Assembly: GCA_009838625.1 (NCBI GenBank)
Contig: VXRG01000157.1
Coordinates: 1 to 45,242 of the forward strand
Direction: 5' to 3'
From: Caldilineaceae bacterium SB0664_bin_27
Lineage (GTDB): Bacteria > Chloroflexota > Anaerolineae > Caldilineales > Caldilineaceae
DNA: 45,242 nt
Below the pieces are notes generated by a model. It saw only the letters and a program-made list of their open reading frames with translations. It ran no database searches and was not told where the DNA came from. The translations under genes and the position numbers were made by a program. Shown here in pieces: positions 32,854 to 41,480 of this stretch (position 1 is its first letter; every line of letters begins with the position of its first letter).

Positions 32854-35400
32854 ATGAAAGAAGCGACGGCACGCGTAAAGATCAATAAGCTTCTGGAGAC
32901 GGCTGGGTGGCGGTTCCTTGAGGGCGAAGATGGGCCTGCCAATATAAGGCTGGAGGCAACTGTCACCCTCAAGAAGTCGGACCTGGACAAGATGGGGAAC
33001 GACTTTGAGCAGACGACAAAAGGGTTCGTCGACTTCCTTCTGCTCGACAGCCGCGGCTTTCCGCTCATCGTCCTGGAGGCCAAGTCGGAGGACAAGAACC
33101 CGCTGGCAGGCAAGGAGCAGGCGCGGCGTTACGCCCGTTCACAGAACTGCCGCTTCGTCATCCTTTCCAACGGGAACTTGCACTACTTCTGGGATCTGGA
33201 ACGCGGCAATCCCTACATCATCACCTCTTTTCCTTCGCCGGAGTCGGTAACCGGCTACCAGAAGGTAACGCCGAACCCGCGGAGGCTGGTCGACGAGCGG
33301 GTCGAAGCGGATTACATCGTACTGAGCCAGGAGCCGAACTACGCCTCCGCGGCAGCGTGGAAAAACGAGGACGAACGGCCCGGTTTCATCGCGACCAGGG
33401 GCCTCCGCTTCCTGCGCGACTACCAGCTCAGGGCCGTCCACGCCTTGCAGCGCTCGCTGGATGAGGGCAACGACCGCTTCCTGTTCGAAATGGCGACCGG
33501 TACCGGCAAGACGCTCACAGCGGCGGCCATCATAAAGCTGTTCCTGCGCACGGGAAATGCCGGCCGCGTGCTCTTTCTGGTGGACCGCCTGGAACTTGAG
33601 GAGCAGGCCAGAAAGGTCTTCACCACGCTGCTCTCCGTCGACTTCCAGACAGTGACATACAAGGAGCGCCGCGACGAATGGCGTTCTGCCGAAATCGTGG
33701 TCAGCACCGTGCAGTCGCTGCTTTTCAACAACAAATACCAGGCCCTCTTTTCGCCCACCGACTTCGACCTGGTGATCTCCGACGAGGCGCACCGCTCAAT
33801 CAGCGGCAACGCCCGCGCCGTGTTCGACTTTTTCGTCGGCTACAAGCTGGGCCTGACCGCCACGCCGCGCGACTATCTGAAGAAAACGGAAAGCACGGGA
33901 ACCGGCGTCCGCGACCCGCGCGAGATGGAGCGTCGCCTGCTGCTGGACACCTACCGGACCTTCGGCTGTGAGAGCGGGCAGCCCACTTTTCGCTATTCGC
34001 TGCTCGACGGCGTGCGCGACGGCTTCCTCATCAACCCCACGGTCGTCGACGCACGCACCAATGTGACGACGCAGCTGCTGGCGGAGCAAGGATTCATCGT
34101 CTCCTTCACCGACGATACGGGGGAGGAGCAGGAGCAGACCTACAGGCAGCGCCAGTTCGAAAAGGAGTTCTTTTCCGACGCCACCAACAGGGTCTTCTGT
34201 CAGACCTTTTTGCAAGAGGGGATGCGCGACCCCGTCAGCAACGAGTTCGGCAAGTCGATCGTCTTCGCGGTCAGCCAGAACCATGCCGCCAGGCTGACGC
34301 AGACCCTCAATGAGATGGCCGATGTCATCTATCCCGGCAAGTACCGCTCCGACTTTGCCGTGCAGGTCACTTCGCAGGTCCCCGAGGCGCAGCGGTTCAC
34401 GATCAACTTTGCCAACAACAACCTCAAGGGAACAGCCAATTTCCTGCCCGAGTACCGCACCAGCAAGGCTCGCGTCTGCGTTACTGTCGGCATGATGACC
34501 ACAGGCTATGACTGCACCGATATCCTGAACCTTGGGCTGTTCCGCCCCATCTTCTCGCCAACCGACTTCGTTCAGATCAAGGGGCGCGGCACGCGCCGGC
34601 ACAGCTTTCCGGACCAGTTGCGCGACGAGCGTCTGCAGGAGGAGATAGCCCGGCCTGAAAAGACGAAGTTCAAGCTCTTCGACTTTTTTGGAAACTGCGA
34701 ATACTTTGAAACTGAGTTCAACTATGACGAGAAACTCAAGCTGCCGGCCATCGCGGCAGACGGCGACCCGGATGGCAATGGGCCGGTCGGACCGGTCGTC
34801 CAGCTCGGCGCTTTCGAATACTTGGGCAGGGACGACCTTTCGACACTGCGCGAAGAGACGATCGGGCCGCAGGGAATGAAGATCGACCGCATGCTGTTCG
34901 AAAAATTCGCGGACACGGTGCGGGCGGACGGGACGATTGCCGATGCAGTAGAGGCGGGCCAGTGGGACCGCGTGATCGACTATGTGAACCGCGAGGTCAT
35001 GGAAAAGCCGGAGGAGTACTATACGCTGGCCAAGCTGCGCAAGGCCGCGGCCGTGGACCGGCGGCTAACGCTGCGGGAAATTCTCGAAAAGATCTTCGAA
35101 ATTATTCCCCGTTTCAAATCTAGAGACGAACTGCTGGAGGAAGAGTTCGCCAAGTTCGTGGCCGGCAATCAGCCGGAGGAGGAAAAGGAAGCGATTGCCA
35201 TACCATCAATCAAGGCCTACTTCAAGGCATACGCCACCAGCGAGGAGGTCCGGCAGATCGTTGCCAGCCGCAGGCTCACCCAACTCGCAACCAACGCCTC
35301 GCTTTCCCTGGACGATTACGCACGCGTGCCAAACAAGTACCGCCTCCTCGTGCCCGAGTACATCAAGGACTACGTTTCCCTGAACCAATTCGCGGCCTAG
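32854..35400 (+). CDS. hsdR: Type I restriction enzyme subunit R (HsdR, EcoEI-like)
   Basis: 848 residues. The motor-nuclease subunit that translocates DNA and cuts it when the target site is unmethylated. The N-terminal nuclease is complete: FVDFLLLDSRGFPLIVLEAK gives Asp60, Glu75 and Lys77 of the PD-(D/E)xK site. The helicase has Walker A MATGTGKT (Lys219), the DEAH box SDEAHRS (Asp310-His313), motif III LGLTATPRDYL and the late QIKGRGTRR motif VI. The C-terminal 200 residues are the helical subunit-binding part. It precedes the GxxExxY gene and the HsdM-S fusion, all on one strand. Confidence 0.95.
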   Translation: MKEATARVKINKLLETAGWRFLEGEDGPANIRLEATVTLKKSDLDKMGNDFEQTTKGFVDFLLLDSRGFPLIVLEAKSEDKNPLAGKEQARRYARSQNCRFVILSNGNLHYFWDLERGNPYIITSFPSPESVTGYQKVTPNPRRLVDERVEADYIVLSQEPNYASAAAWKNEDERPGFIATRGLRFLRDYQLRAVHALQRSLDEGNDRFLFEMATGTGKTLTAAAIIKLFLRTGNAGRVLFLVDRLELEEQARKVFTTLLSVDFQTVTYKERRDEWRSAEIVVSTVQSLLFNNKYQALFSPTDFDLVISDEAHRSISGNARAVFDFFVGYKLGLTATPRDYLKKTESTGTGVRDPREMERRLLLDTYRTFGCESGQPTFRYSLLDGVRDGFLINPTVVDARTNVTTQLLAEQGFIVSFTDDTGEEQEQTYRQRQFEKEFFSDATNRVFCQTFLQEGMRDPVSNEFGKSIVFAVSQNHAARLTQTLNEMADVIYPGKYRSDFAVQVTSQVPEAQRFTINFANNNLKGTANFLPEYRTSKARVCVTVGMMTTGYDCTDILNLGLFRPIFSPTDFVQIKGRGTRRHSFPDQLRDERLQEEIARPEKTKFKLFDFFGNCEYFETEFNYDEKLKLPAIAADGDPDGNGPVGPVVQLGAFEYLGRDDLSTLREETIGPQGMKIDRMLFEKFADTVRADGTIADAVEAGQWDRVIDYVNREVMEKPEEYYTLAKLRKAAAVDRRLTLREILEKIFEIIPRFKSRDELLEEEFAKFVAGNQPEEEKEAIAIPSIKAYFKAYATSEEVRQIVASRRLTQLATNASLSLDDYARVPNKYRLLVPEYIKDYVSLNQFAA

Positions 35401-35410
35401 GAACTGCATA

Positions 35411-35483
35411 ATCCACGAAGAGCGCGAAGATACACTAGGAAGTCCTTCGCCGTTCTTCGTGCCCCTTCGTGTCCTTAGTGGAT
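35411..35483. repeat. Imperfect hairpin repeat in front of the GxxExxY gene
   Basis: ATCCACGAAGAGCGCGAAGA (from 35411) is inverted against CCTTCGTGTCCTTAGTGGAT (to 35483), with a 30-base middle. It lies between the hsdR stop and the GxxExxY start, and its arm runs up to the Shine-Dalgarno of the latter. Confidence 0.7.
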
Positions 35484-35498
35484 CAAAAAGGAAGTCAA

Positions 35499-35909
35499 AT
35501 GTCCTTCGTGGACGAAACTGAGAGGTCTGAATTGTCTGAACTGTTATTGAAGGATGAGGTCTACGCCGTTGTTGACGCCGCAATTGAAGTACATCGGGAG
35601 TTGGGGTCAGGGTTTCTCGAAGGCATATATCAGAATGCAATGCAGATTGAGCTGCGTGCCCGGGGCGTACCGTTTGAAGCTGAAAGGCTCATCAGCATCA
35701 GCTACAAGGGCCGCCCCTTGTCCCAGAACTATTTCGCGGATCTTGTCTGTTTTGACCAGATCGTTGTTGAATTGAAGGCTCTCGATCGGCTCTCAGGAAC
35801 TGAACAGGCTCAGGTGCTCAACTACCTGAAAGCAACCGGCTTAAAAGTAGGTCTTCTCATCAACTTCGGGAGCCATGACAAGCTGGAGTGGAAGCAGTTC
35901 GTCAGATAA
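35499..35909 (+). CDS. GxxExxY family (PD-(D/E)xK-like) protein
   Basis: 136 residues from the ATG at 35499, with AAGGAAG upstream. The family motif is GSGFLEGIYQNAM, and the PD-(D/E)xK-like core follows: YFADLVCFDQIVVELKALDR, with Asp and Glu-x-Lys, and the closing QVLNYLKATGLKVGLLINFG. These proteins resemble Holliday-junction or phage nucleases, but the activity is undetermined. They are often found as small inserts among other genes. Here it sits between hsdR and hsdMS, flanked by hairpin repeats on both sides, so it may be an insertion and not a working part of the restriction system. Confidence 0.88.
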   Translation: MSFVDETERSELSELLLKDEVYAVVDAAIEVHRELGSGFLEGIYQNAMQIELRARGVPFEAERLISISYKGRPLSQNYFADLVCFDQIVVELKALDRLSGTEQAQVLNYLKATGLKVGLLINFGSHDKLEWKQFVR

Positions 35910-35934
35910 GACGATCATCCCGCGACCTATAACG

Positions 35935-35999
35935 ATCCACGAAGGACACCAAGTGACACGAAGTTTCTTTCTTAGTGCCCCTTCGTGTCCTTCGTGGAT
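35935..35999. repeat. Imperfect hairpin repeat after the GxxExxY gene
   Basis: ATCCACGAAGGACACCAAGT (from 35935) pairs with CCCTTCGTGTCCTTCGTGGAT (last 20 used, to 35999) around a T-rich loop TTTCTTTCTT. About 20 of 26 positions pair. It is the clearest hairpin of the family in this window. Confidence 0.75.
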
Positions 36000-36085
36000 A
36001 AACAAAAAGGGGCAATCATCCTGGCGGAGCAGGCGCCGGACTTGAGGACCTAGTCAGATAAAACGGTCATTCCACGAACCATTAC

Positions 36086-36131
36086 GGTCCACGAAGTTCC
36101 TCCTTAGTGCCCCTTCGCGTCCTTCGTGGAT
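36086..36131. repeat. Shortened hairpin repeat in front of the HsdM-S fusion
   Basis: GTCCACGAAGTTCC is inverted against GCGTCCTTCGTGGAT (to 36131). The preceding 35 bases (from GTCAGATAAAACGGTCAT at 36052) match those before the repeat at 35935 (GTCAGATAAGACGATCAT), so a longer unit including the last codons of the GxxExxY gene has been duplicated. Confidence 0.7.
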
Positions 36132-36149
36132 ATACAAAAAGAGGCGAAC

Positions 36150-38696
36150 ATGCTGGACGCCGAAACGAAGCGCCGCATCGACACAGCCCGCGACATCCTG
36201 GTAGGCAAGGTGCCCGACCCGAAGAGCCAGGTCGAGCAGATCACCTTCGCTCTGATCTACAAGTTCATGGACGACATCGACGCCATAAGCGAAGAACTGG
36301 GCGGAGAGCGCGACTACTTCACCGGCGAGTTCACCCGCTATAGCTGGGCCAGGCTGATGCAGCCGGGTCTGGGCGGCCATGAGATGTTCAACACGTACGA
36401 TGAAGCCATCAGGCGTATGCCGGAAAACGGCGGCCTTCCCCCGCTGTTCAGGGATATCTTCAGCAACGCCTACCTGCCTTATCGCGACCCAGAGACGCTG
36501 CGCGCCTTCCTGAAAGTGATCGACGGCTTCACCTACGACCATTCGGAGCGGCTGGGCGACGCCTTCGAGTACCTGCTGTCGGTGATGGATTCGCAGGGAG
36601 ACGCCGGCCAGTTCCGCACGCCGCGGCACATCATCGACTTCATCGTCTCAATCGTGGACCCGAAAAAGGATGATGTGATCCTTGACCCGGCCTGCGGGAC
36701 CGCCGGATTCCTCATCTCCTCCTACAAGCATATTCTTGCGGCCAACACCGACGCAGACGGCAACAGCACGTTGACGCCCGACGAAAGGAAACGTCTGGCC
36801 AGAAACCTGTTGGGTTACGACATCTCGCCGGACATGGTGCGCCTGTCGCTCGTCAATATGTATCTGCACGGGCTGGTCGATCCCCACATCTACGAGTACG
36901 ACACGCTGACGAGCGAGGAGCGCTGGAACGAGTTCGCCGACGTGATCCTGGCCAACCCGCCCTTCATGTCGCCGAAAGGAGGCATCCGGCCGCACAACCG
37001 CTTTTCCGTCCAGTCCAGGCGCAGCGAAGTGCTGTTCGTGGACTACATGGCCGAGCACCTGAACGCGGGCGGCAGAGCGGGGATCATCGTGCCGGAGGGC
37101 ATCATCTTCCAGAGCCAGAACGCGCACAAGCAGTTGCGCAAGAAGCTCTTGGAGGAGAGTTTGGTGGCGGTGGTCTCGCTGCCGGCGGGTGTCTTCAACC
37201 CGTATTCGGGTGTCAAAACGTCGATCCTGCTGCTGGACAAGGCGCTGGCGAGGAGGACCGACAGGATCGCCTTTTTCAAGGTGGAGAGCGACGGCTTTGA
37301 CTTGGGCGCGCAGCGGCGTCCGATCGAACAGAATGATTTGCTCAGGGTGCGACGGGAGATCATCGCATATTTGCAGCTGTTGCGGGAGGGTGATGCGGCG
37401 GACTCAACCCAGCCTGCTTCGGCTTCGTTTGTAGCGGAGAGCAGGGCGGAATACGTGACTGAGGACTCTCGGCAAGGAAACGGGTTAACTATCGAGAAAG
37501 AAAGGGTTGCCGAGAATGAGGAGTATAGCCTGAGCGGGGAGAGGTATAGAGAAACTCAGTTCTTCAGTTCGGAATATCACATGACGCAGTTAGGTGACAT
37601 CTGCAACTTAGTTCGAGGAGTGACGTATCGAAAGAGCGATGAGGTCGGCGAACGGGGACTCCAGGTCCTTCGTGCCAATAACATAGATAAGGACGCTCAT
37701 ACACTGGATTTGTCAGAAATCAAGCATGTCTCTCGCTCACTTGATTTCCCGGACACAAAGAAGCTCCTGAAAAATGACATTCTCATTTGCCTTGCCAGCG
37801 GTAGCAAGGTTCATATTGGCAAAGTCGCCTTGTCTCTTGACGACACAGAGTTCTATTTTGGTGGCTTCATGGGGGCCGTTCGAGCCAACAGTTCGCTTGT
37901 TTATCCCCATTACCTCTACTACCAACTTCGACGAGCCCAGTTCAACAGTTTTCTTCGTGAACAGATCTCTGGCGCGAATATCAATAATTTGAGTGCGAAG
38001 TTGCTCTATCGATTCAGAATTCCTCTGCCGCCGCTGGGAGTCCAAAAGGAGATCGTCGCGGAGATCGAAGAGTACCAGAAGGTAATTGACGGGGCGCGGG
38101 CTGTCATAAAGAACTACCGGCCGCGAATTCATGTTGATCCTGAGTGGCCTATGGTGGAGTTGGGAGAACTGTGTACGCTGTCTTCTGGGCAGCATATCAA
38201 TAAAGAAGACTACAATACGAATGGGAACGGTATTGGCTACTTGACTGGTCCCGCTGATTTCGGTGAACCTTATGCTATTGTCTCGAAGTGGACAACAAGA
38301 CCAAAGACAATCGCAAAAAGGGGCGATATCCTTATCACTGTGAAAGGGTCCGGATTGGGAAAAGTAAACCTCCTCAGAGAGGAGAATGTAGCCATCAGTC
38401 GTCAGCTCATGGCAGTCCGAGTTCACGATGCCGTTCCAGAATTCGTTTACAGCAGTTTGATCCAAATGTATGATCACATTCAAGATCTTGGAAGCGGGGC
38501 AGCAATTCCAGGAATCACAAGAGAAGATGTTTTGAGGCTACCAATCCCTTTGCCCAATTCAGAAGTGCAACATTCTATCATAACCGAAATTGAAGCCGAG
38601 CAAGCTCTGGTTCATGCCAACCGCGAACTGATCGAACGCTTTGAGAAGAAGATACAGGATGCTATCGCGCGTGTATGGGGAGACGTTAGGGGCTGA
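36150..38696 (+). CDS. Type I restriction-modification HsdM-HsdS fusion
   Basis: 848 residues from ATG 36150 (GAGG six to seven bases upstream; the GTG at 36126 lies in the repeat). The first 430 residues are an adenine-N6 methyltransferase: helical HsdM N-terminus (VEQITFALIYKFMDDIDA), motif I DPACGTAGF (Asp179) and motif IV NPPF (Asn269). Two target-recognition domains follow in the same chain, about 478-650 (MTQLGDICNLVRGVTYRKS) and 666-845 (WPMVELGELCTLSSGQHINK), each ending in a spacer helix (EIVAEIEEYQKVID; SIITEIEAEQALVH). Usually HsdM and HsdS are separate proteins; here two recognition half-sites and the catalytic unit are one polypeptide. With hsdR it should form a working type I system. 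Confidence 0.92.
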   Translation: MLDAETKRRIDTARDILVGKVPDPKSQVEQITFALIYKFMDDIDAISEELGGERDYFTGEFTRYSWARLMQPGLGGHEMFNTYDEAIRRMPENGGLPPLFRDIFSNAYLPYRDPETLRAFLKVIDGFTYDHSERLGDAFEYLLSVMDSQGDAGQFRTPRHIIDFIVSIVDPKKDDVILDPACGTAGFLISSYKHILAANTDADGNSTLTPDERKRLARNLLGYDISPDMVRLSLVNMYLHGLVDPHIYEYDTLTSEERWNEFADVILANPPFMSPKGGIRPHNRFSVQSRRSEVLFVDYMAEHLNAGGRAGIIVPEGIIFQSQNAHKQLRKKLLEESLVAVVSLPAGVFNPYSGVKTSILLLDKALARRTDRIAFFKVESDGFDLGAQRRPIEQNDLLRVRREIIAYLQLLREGDAADSTQPASASFVAESRAEYVTEDSRQGNGLTIEKERVAENEEYSLSGERYRETQFFSSEYHMTQLGDICNLVRGVTYRKSDEVGERGLQVLRANNIDKDAHTLDLSEIKHVSRSLDFPDTKKLLKNDILICLASGSKVHIGKVALSLDDTEFYFGGFMGAVRANSSLVYPHYLYYQLRRAQFNSFLREQISGANINNLSAKLLYRFRIPLPPLGVQKEIVAEIEEYQKVIDGARAVIKNYRPRIHVDPEWPMVELGELCTLSSGQHINKEDYNTNGNGIGYLTGPADFGEPYAIVSKWTTRPKTIAKRGDILITVKGSGLGKVNLLREENVAISRQLMAVRVHDAVPEFVYSSLIQMYDHIQDLGSGAAIPGITREDVLRLPIPLPNSEVQHSIITEIEAEQALVHANRELIERFEKKIQDAIARVWGDVRG

Positions 38697-38718
38697 AGCC
38701 AATTCCTAAAGGAAAAAA

Positions 38719-40266
38719 ATGACTGAACCGCTAACTACCGTTGAAGAGTTTATTGCGTGGACAGAGGCGTTACATGGCGGGATGATACTCTTTCGCGGTC
38801 TGGCTAACGCAGAATGGGACGTAGAATCATCCGCGTACCGGAGAATAAGAAAATCAGAGGAAATATCGTCCGAGATAGTGCCAACCGTCACTTTCCAGAA
38901 CTATATTGATCATCTCTTGGACGACGCTAGTTTGCAGGGATTTCGAGTACGACAAGACAAGAGGCTTTCCGACTTGGAGTTGCTGGCAGAACTGCAGCAC
39001 TATGGCGCAGCGACCTGCCTGATTGACTTCACCGCCAGCGCCTTGATTGCTCTTTGGTTTGCTTGCCAGGAAGAAGAAGGCAAAGCAGGCAAAGTTGTCG
39101 CCATGGCAACAGATAGTATCGAAAGATTTTCAACAATCCGTTATGAGAACTTGGAAAAGCCGATCAAAGCGTTCCTGGATCAGGGTAAGCTGTGGAAATG
39201 GGAGCCTGGCGGCCTGAACAACCGAATCGTTGCTCAGCAGTCAGTTTTTGTATTTGGGGAAGCAAGAATAGAAAAGAGCGATTATGAGGAACTCACAATT
39301 GCCGCAGTCTGCAAGAGGGATATTGTTGAGACTCTGGAGAAATCATTTGGCATAAGAGGTCCGAAGCTCTTCAACGATCTCGCCGGCTTTGCACACCACA
39401 ATGCCCACGACCAACCATACAACAAATATGTCGCAGAGGATTTCCTGTTCCTTGGCCACATGTTCCATCAGCAAGGAGAGTATCAGCAGGCAATTGAGCG
39501 ATATAGCAGAGCTATTGAGCTCGATTCACATCTCGCCATGGCATACTACAGTCGGGGAACTGCAAAGAACACGTTAATTGACTATCTGGGGGCCATCGCT
39601 GACCTTGACAAGGCGATCGAACGCAATCCACAAGACGCTAACGCGTACAACAACCGAGGAATTGCAAAATTCGGGTTAGGCGACCGTCAAGGGGCCATCG
39701 CCGACTACGACAGAGCGATAGCTCTCGATCCACAACTCGCGGTGGCATTGTCCAATCGTGGGAACGCAAAATTAGCGTTGGGCGACTATGTGGGGGCTAT
39801 CGCCGATTACGATCAAGCGATTGTACTCCATCCACATAACTGGGCACTTTACTACAATCGTGGGTATGCAAGACACGCATTAGGCGACTATCTAAGGGCC
39901 ATTGCCGATTACGACCAAGCGATTGTACTCAATCCGAGTTTCGCCGGGACACTTAACTTTCGCGGGAATGCAAGATTCGCGTTAGGCGACTATCTGGGGG
40001 CAATCGCTGACTACGACAGAATTGTCGAACTATATCCACAGGACAGTACAGCATACTTTAATCGCGCGAATGCAAAACGGTTGTCTGGCGACCTTCCTGG
40101 GGCCATTGCTGACTATAACAGAGCGATAGAACTAAATCCACAATACGCAGAGGCATATGTCAATCGTGGAATTGCCAAGCGGGCGATAGGTGACGAAGCA
40201 GGCGCGAACAAAGATTTTGCCCAGGCAAATGCGATTAAGCAGAATCTTCACCCACTTGAGAAATGA
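38719..40266 (+). CDS. FRG-domain protein with eight TPR repeats
   Basis: 515 residues, AAAGGA just upstream of the ATG. Residues 8-225 form an FRG domain (ILFRGLANAEWDVESSAYRR, LLAELQHYGAATCLIDFTAS, RIVAQQSVFVFGEA), named after its FRG motif. From about residue 250 there are eight 34-residue tetratricopeptide repeats, many containing GDYLGAIADYDQAI, nearly identical even at DNA level, which points to recent expansion. FRG domains occur in defence-associated proteins with unknown activity; TPR arrays bind proteins. It begins 22 bases after the HsdM-S stop, so it is probably part of that operon. Confidence 0.85.
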   Translation: MTEPLTTVEEFIAWTEALHGGMILFRGLANAEWDVESSAYRRIRKSEEISSEIVPTVTFQNYIDHLLDDASLQGFRVRQDKRLSDLELLAELQHYGAATCLIDFTASALIALWFACQEEEGKAGKVVAMATDSIERFSTIRYENLEKPIKAFLDQGKLWKWEPGGLNNRIVAQQSVFVFGEARIEKSDYEELTIAAVCKRDIVETLEKSFGIRGPKLFNDLAGFAHHNAHDQPYNKYVAEDFLFLGHMFHQQGEYQQAIERYSRAIELDSHLAMAYYSRGTAKNTLIDYLGAIADLDKAIERNPQDANAYNNRGIAKFGLGDRQGAIADYDRAIALDPQLAVALSNRGNAKLALGDYVGAIADYDQAIVLHPHNWALYYNRGYARHALGDYLRAIADYDQAIVLNPSFAGTLNFRGNARFALGDYLGAIADYDRIVELYPQDSTAYFNRANAKRLSGDLPGAIADYNRAIELNPQYAEAYVNRGIAKRAIGDEAGANKDFAQANAIKQNLHPLEK

Positions 40267-40333
40267 CTGGTGACCTGCCCCCCAATAACTGGTCCAGTAA
40301 TATGTTAGAATTGGGCCGTAGAAAGGGGGAGAT

Positions 40334-40612
40334 ATGGCTAGGAAGAAACATTCGCCGGAGCAGGTAATCAGCAAGCTCAGAGAGGCTGAGGTGGCGATAG
40401 CCGAGGGCGGCACAGTGGCTGAGGCTGCGCGCCGGATCGGCGTGACCGAGCAGACCTTCTACCGCTGGCGCAGCGAGTACGGGGGTCTCAGGCTCGACCA
40501 GGCCAGACGCCTGAAGCGTCTGGAGTTGGAGAACAGCCGCCTGAAGAGAGCGGTGGCAGACCTGACTTTGGACAACCAGATCCTGAGAGAGGCGTCTGAG
40601 GGAAAGTTCTGA
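40334..40612 (+). CDS. IS3-family transposase OrfA
   Basis: 92 residues. Helix-turn-helix HTH_Tnp_1 type: KHSPEQVISKLREAEVAIAE, then VAEAARRIGVTEQTFYRWRS, with a C-terminal leucine-zipper-like helix (LKRLELENSRLKRAVADLTL). It binds the IS ends and is fused to OrfB by -1 frameshifting in active members. It ends KF-stop at 40612 overlapping the start of OrfB, and appears intact. Confidence 0.93.
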   Translation: MARKKHSPEQVISKLREAEVAIAEGGTVAEAARRIGVTEQTFYRWRSEYGGLRLDQARRLKRLELENSRLKRAVADLTLDNQILREASEGKF

Positions 40613-41465
40613 GTCCTTCACGCCGTCGCCAGTGTGTTGACCACGTGAAGGAGATCTTTGGGGTTTCGGAGCGACGCGCCTGCCGGGTGCTGGGTCATCC
40701 TCGCTCCACACAGCGATGCAAGCCGGTCCCCGCGGACGATGAGAAGGCGCTGACCGCGGAGATTGTGGAGCTGTCCGGTCAGTTCGGCCGGTACGGCTAC
40801 CGCAGGATCACCGCCCTTCAGAGGCATCGCGGCTGGCATGTGAACCACAAACGTGTAGAGAGGATATGGCGACGGGAAGGGCTGAAGGTGCCTGTGAAGC
40901 AGCCGAAGAGAGGGCGTCTGTGGTTCAATGACGGCTCGTGTGTGCGTTTGCGGCCTGCGTGGAAGGACCATGTGTGGGCCTACGACTTCGTGCACCTGAG
41001 GCTCCATGACGGCACAGGAGTACGATTGCTGACCGTCATCGACGAATACAGCTGGGCGTGTCTGACGATCAGGGCCGCCCGCAGCATACGGTCTGCCGAT
41101 GTGATAGAGGAGCTGGCCGAGTTGATGGTGACGAGAGGCGTGCCCGACCATATTCGTTCGGACAACGGGCCGGAGTTTACAGCCCGGGCCGTGCGCGAGT
41201 GGCTGGGGCGGGTGGGAGCCAGGACGCTCCACATCGAGCCTGGGTCGCCGTGGGAGAACGGCGTGCGAGTTTCAACGGGAAGTTGAGGGACGAGTTGCTG
41301 GACAGAGAGGTCTTCTATACGTTGCTGGAGGTGCGTGTGCTGACGGAGCGCTACAGGCGGACTTACAACCGGATCAGGCCGCACAGCTCTCGGGGCTATC
41401 GGCCGCCGGCGCCTGAGGCCTTCTTGCCTGCTGACCCTGTCCCCGTGCCTGTCGGACTAACATAA
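40606..41465 (+). pseudogene. IS3-family transposase OrfB, frameshifted at the catalytic glutamate
   Basis: The frame runs from about 40606 (LSPSRRRQCVDHV) through the integrase core: AYDFVHLRLHDG (first Asp at 40984) and IRSDNGPEF (second Asp at 41161). After SPWENG it runs out of frame and stops at 41286. The remainder, FNGKLRDELLDREVFYTLLE to 41465, is in another frame. Eight bases (41263-41270) stand where the family has twelve coding Tyr-x-Glu-Ser. The four-base deletion removes the catalytic glutamate, expected 36 residues after the second Asp, so the transposase is inactive. Confidence 0.9.
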
Positions 41466-41480
41466 CGGGTGGTACAAACG

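Noticed and set aside
32599..36131. CRISPR array from the repeated CACGAAGGA-like units
   Set aside because: Repeats are irregular in length and spacing, are inverted in pairs, flank genes, and no cas genes are present.
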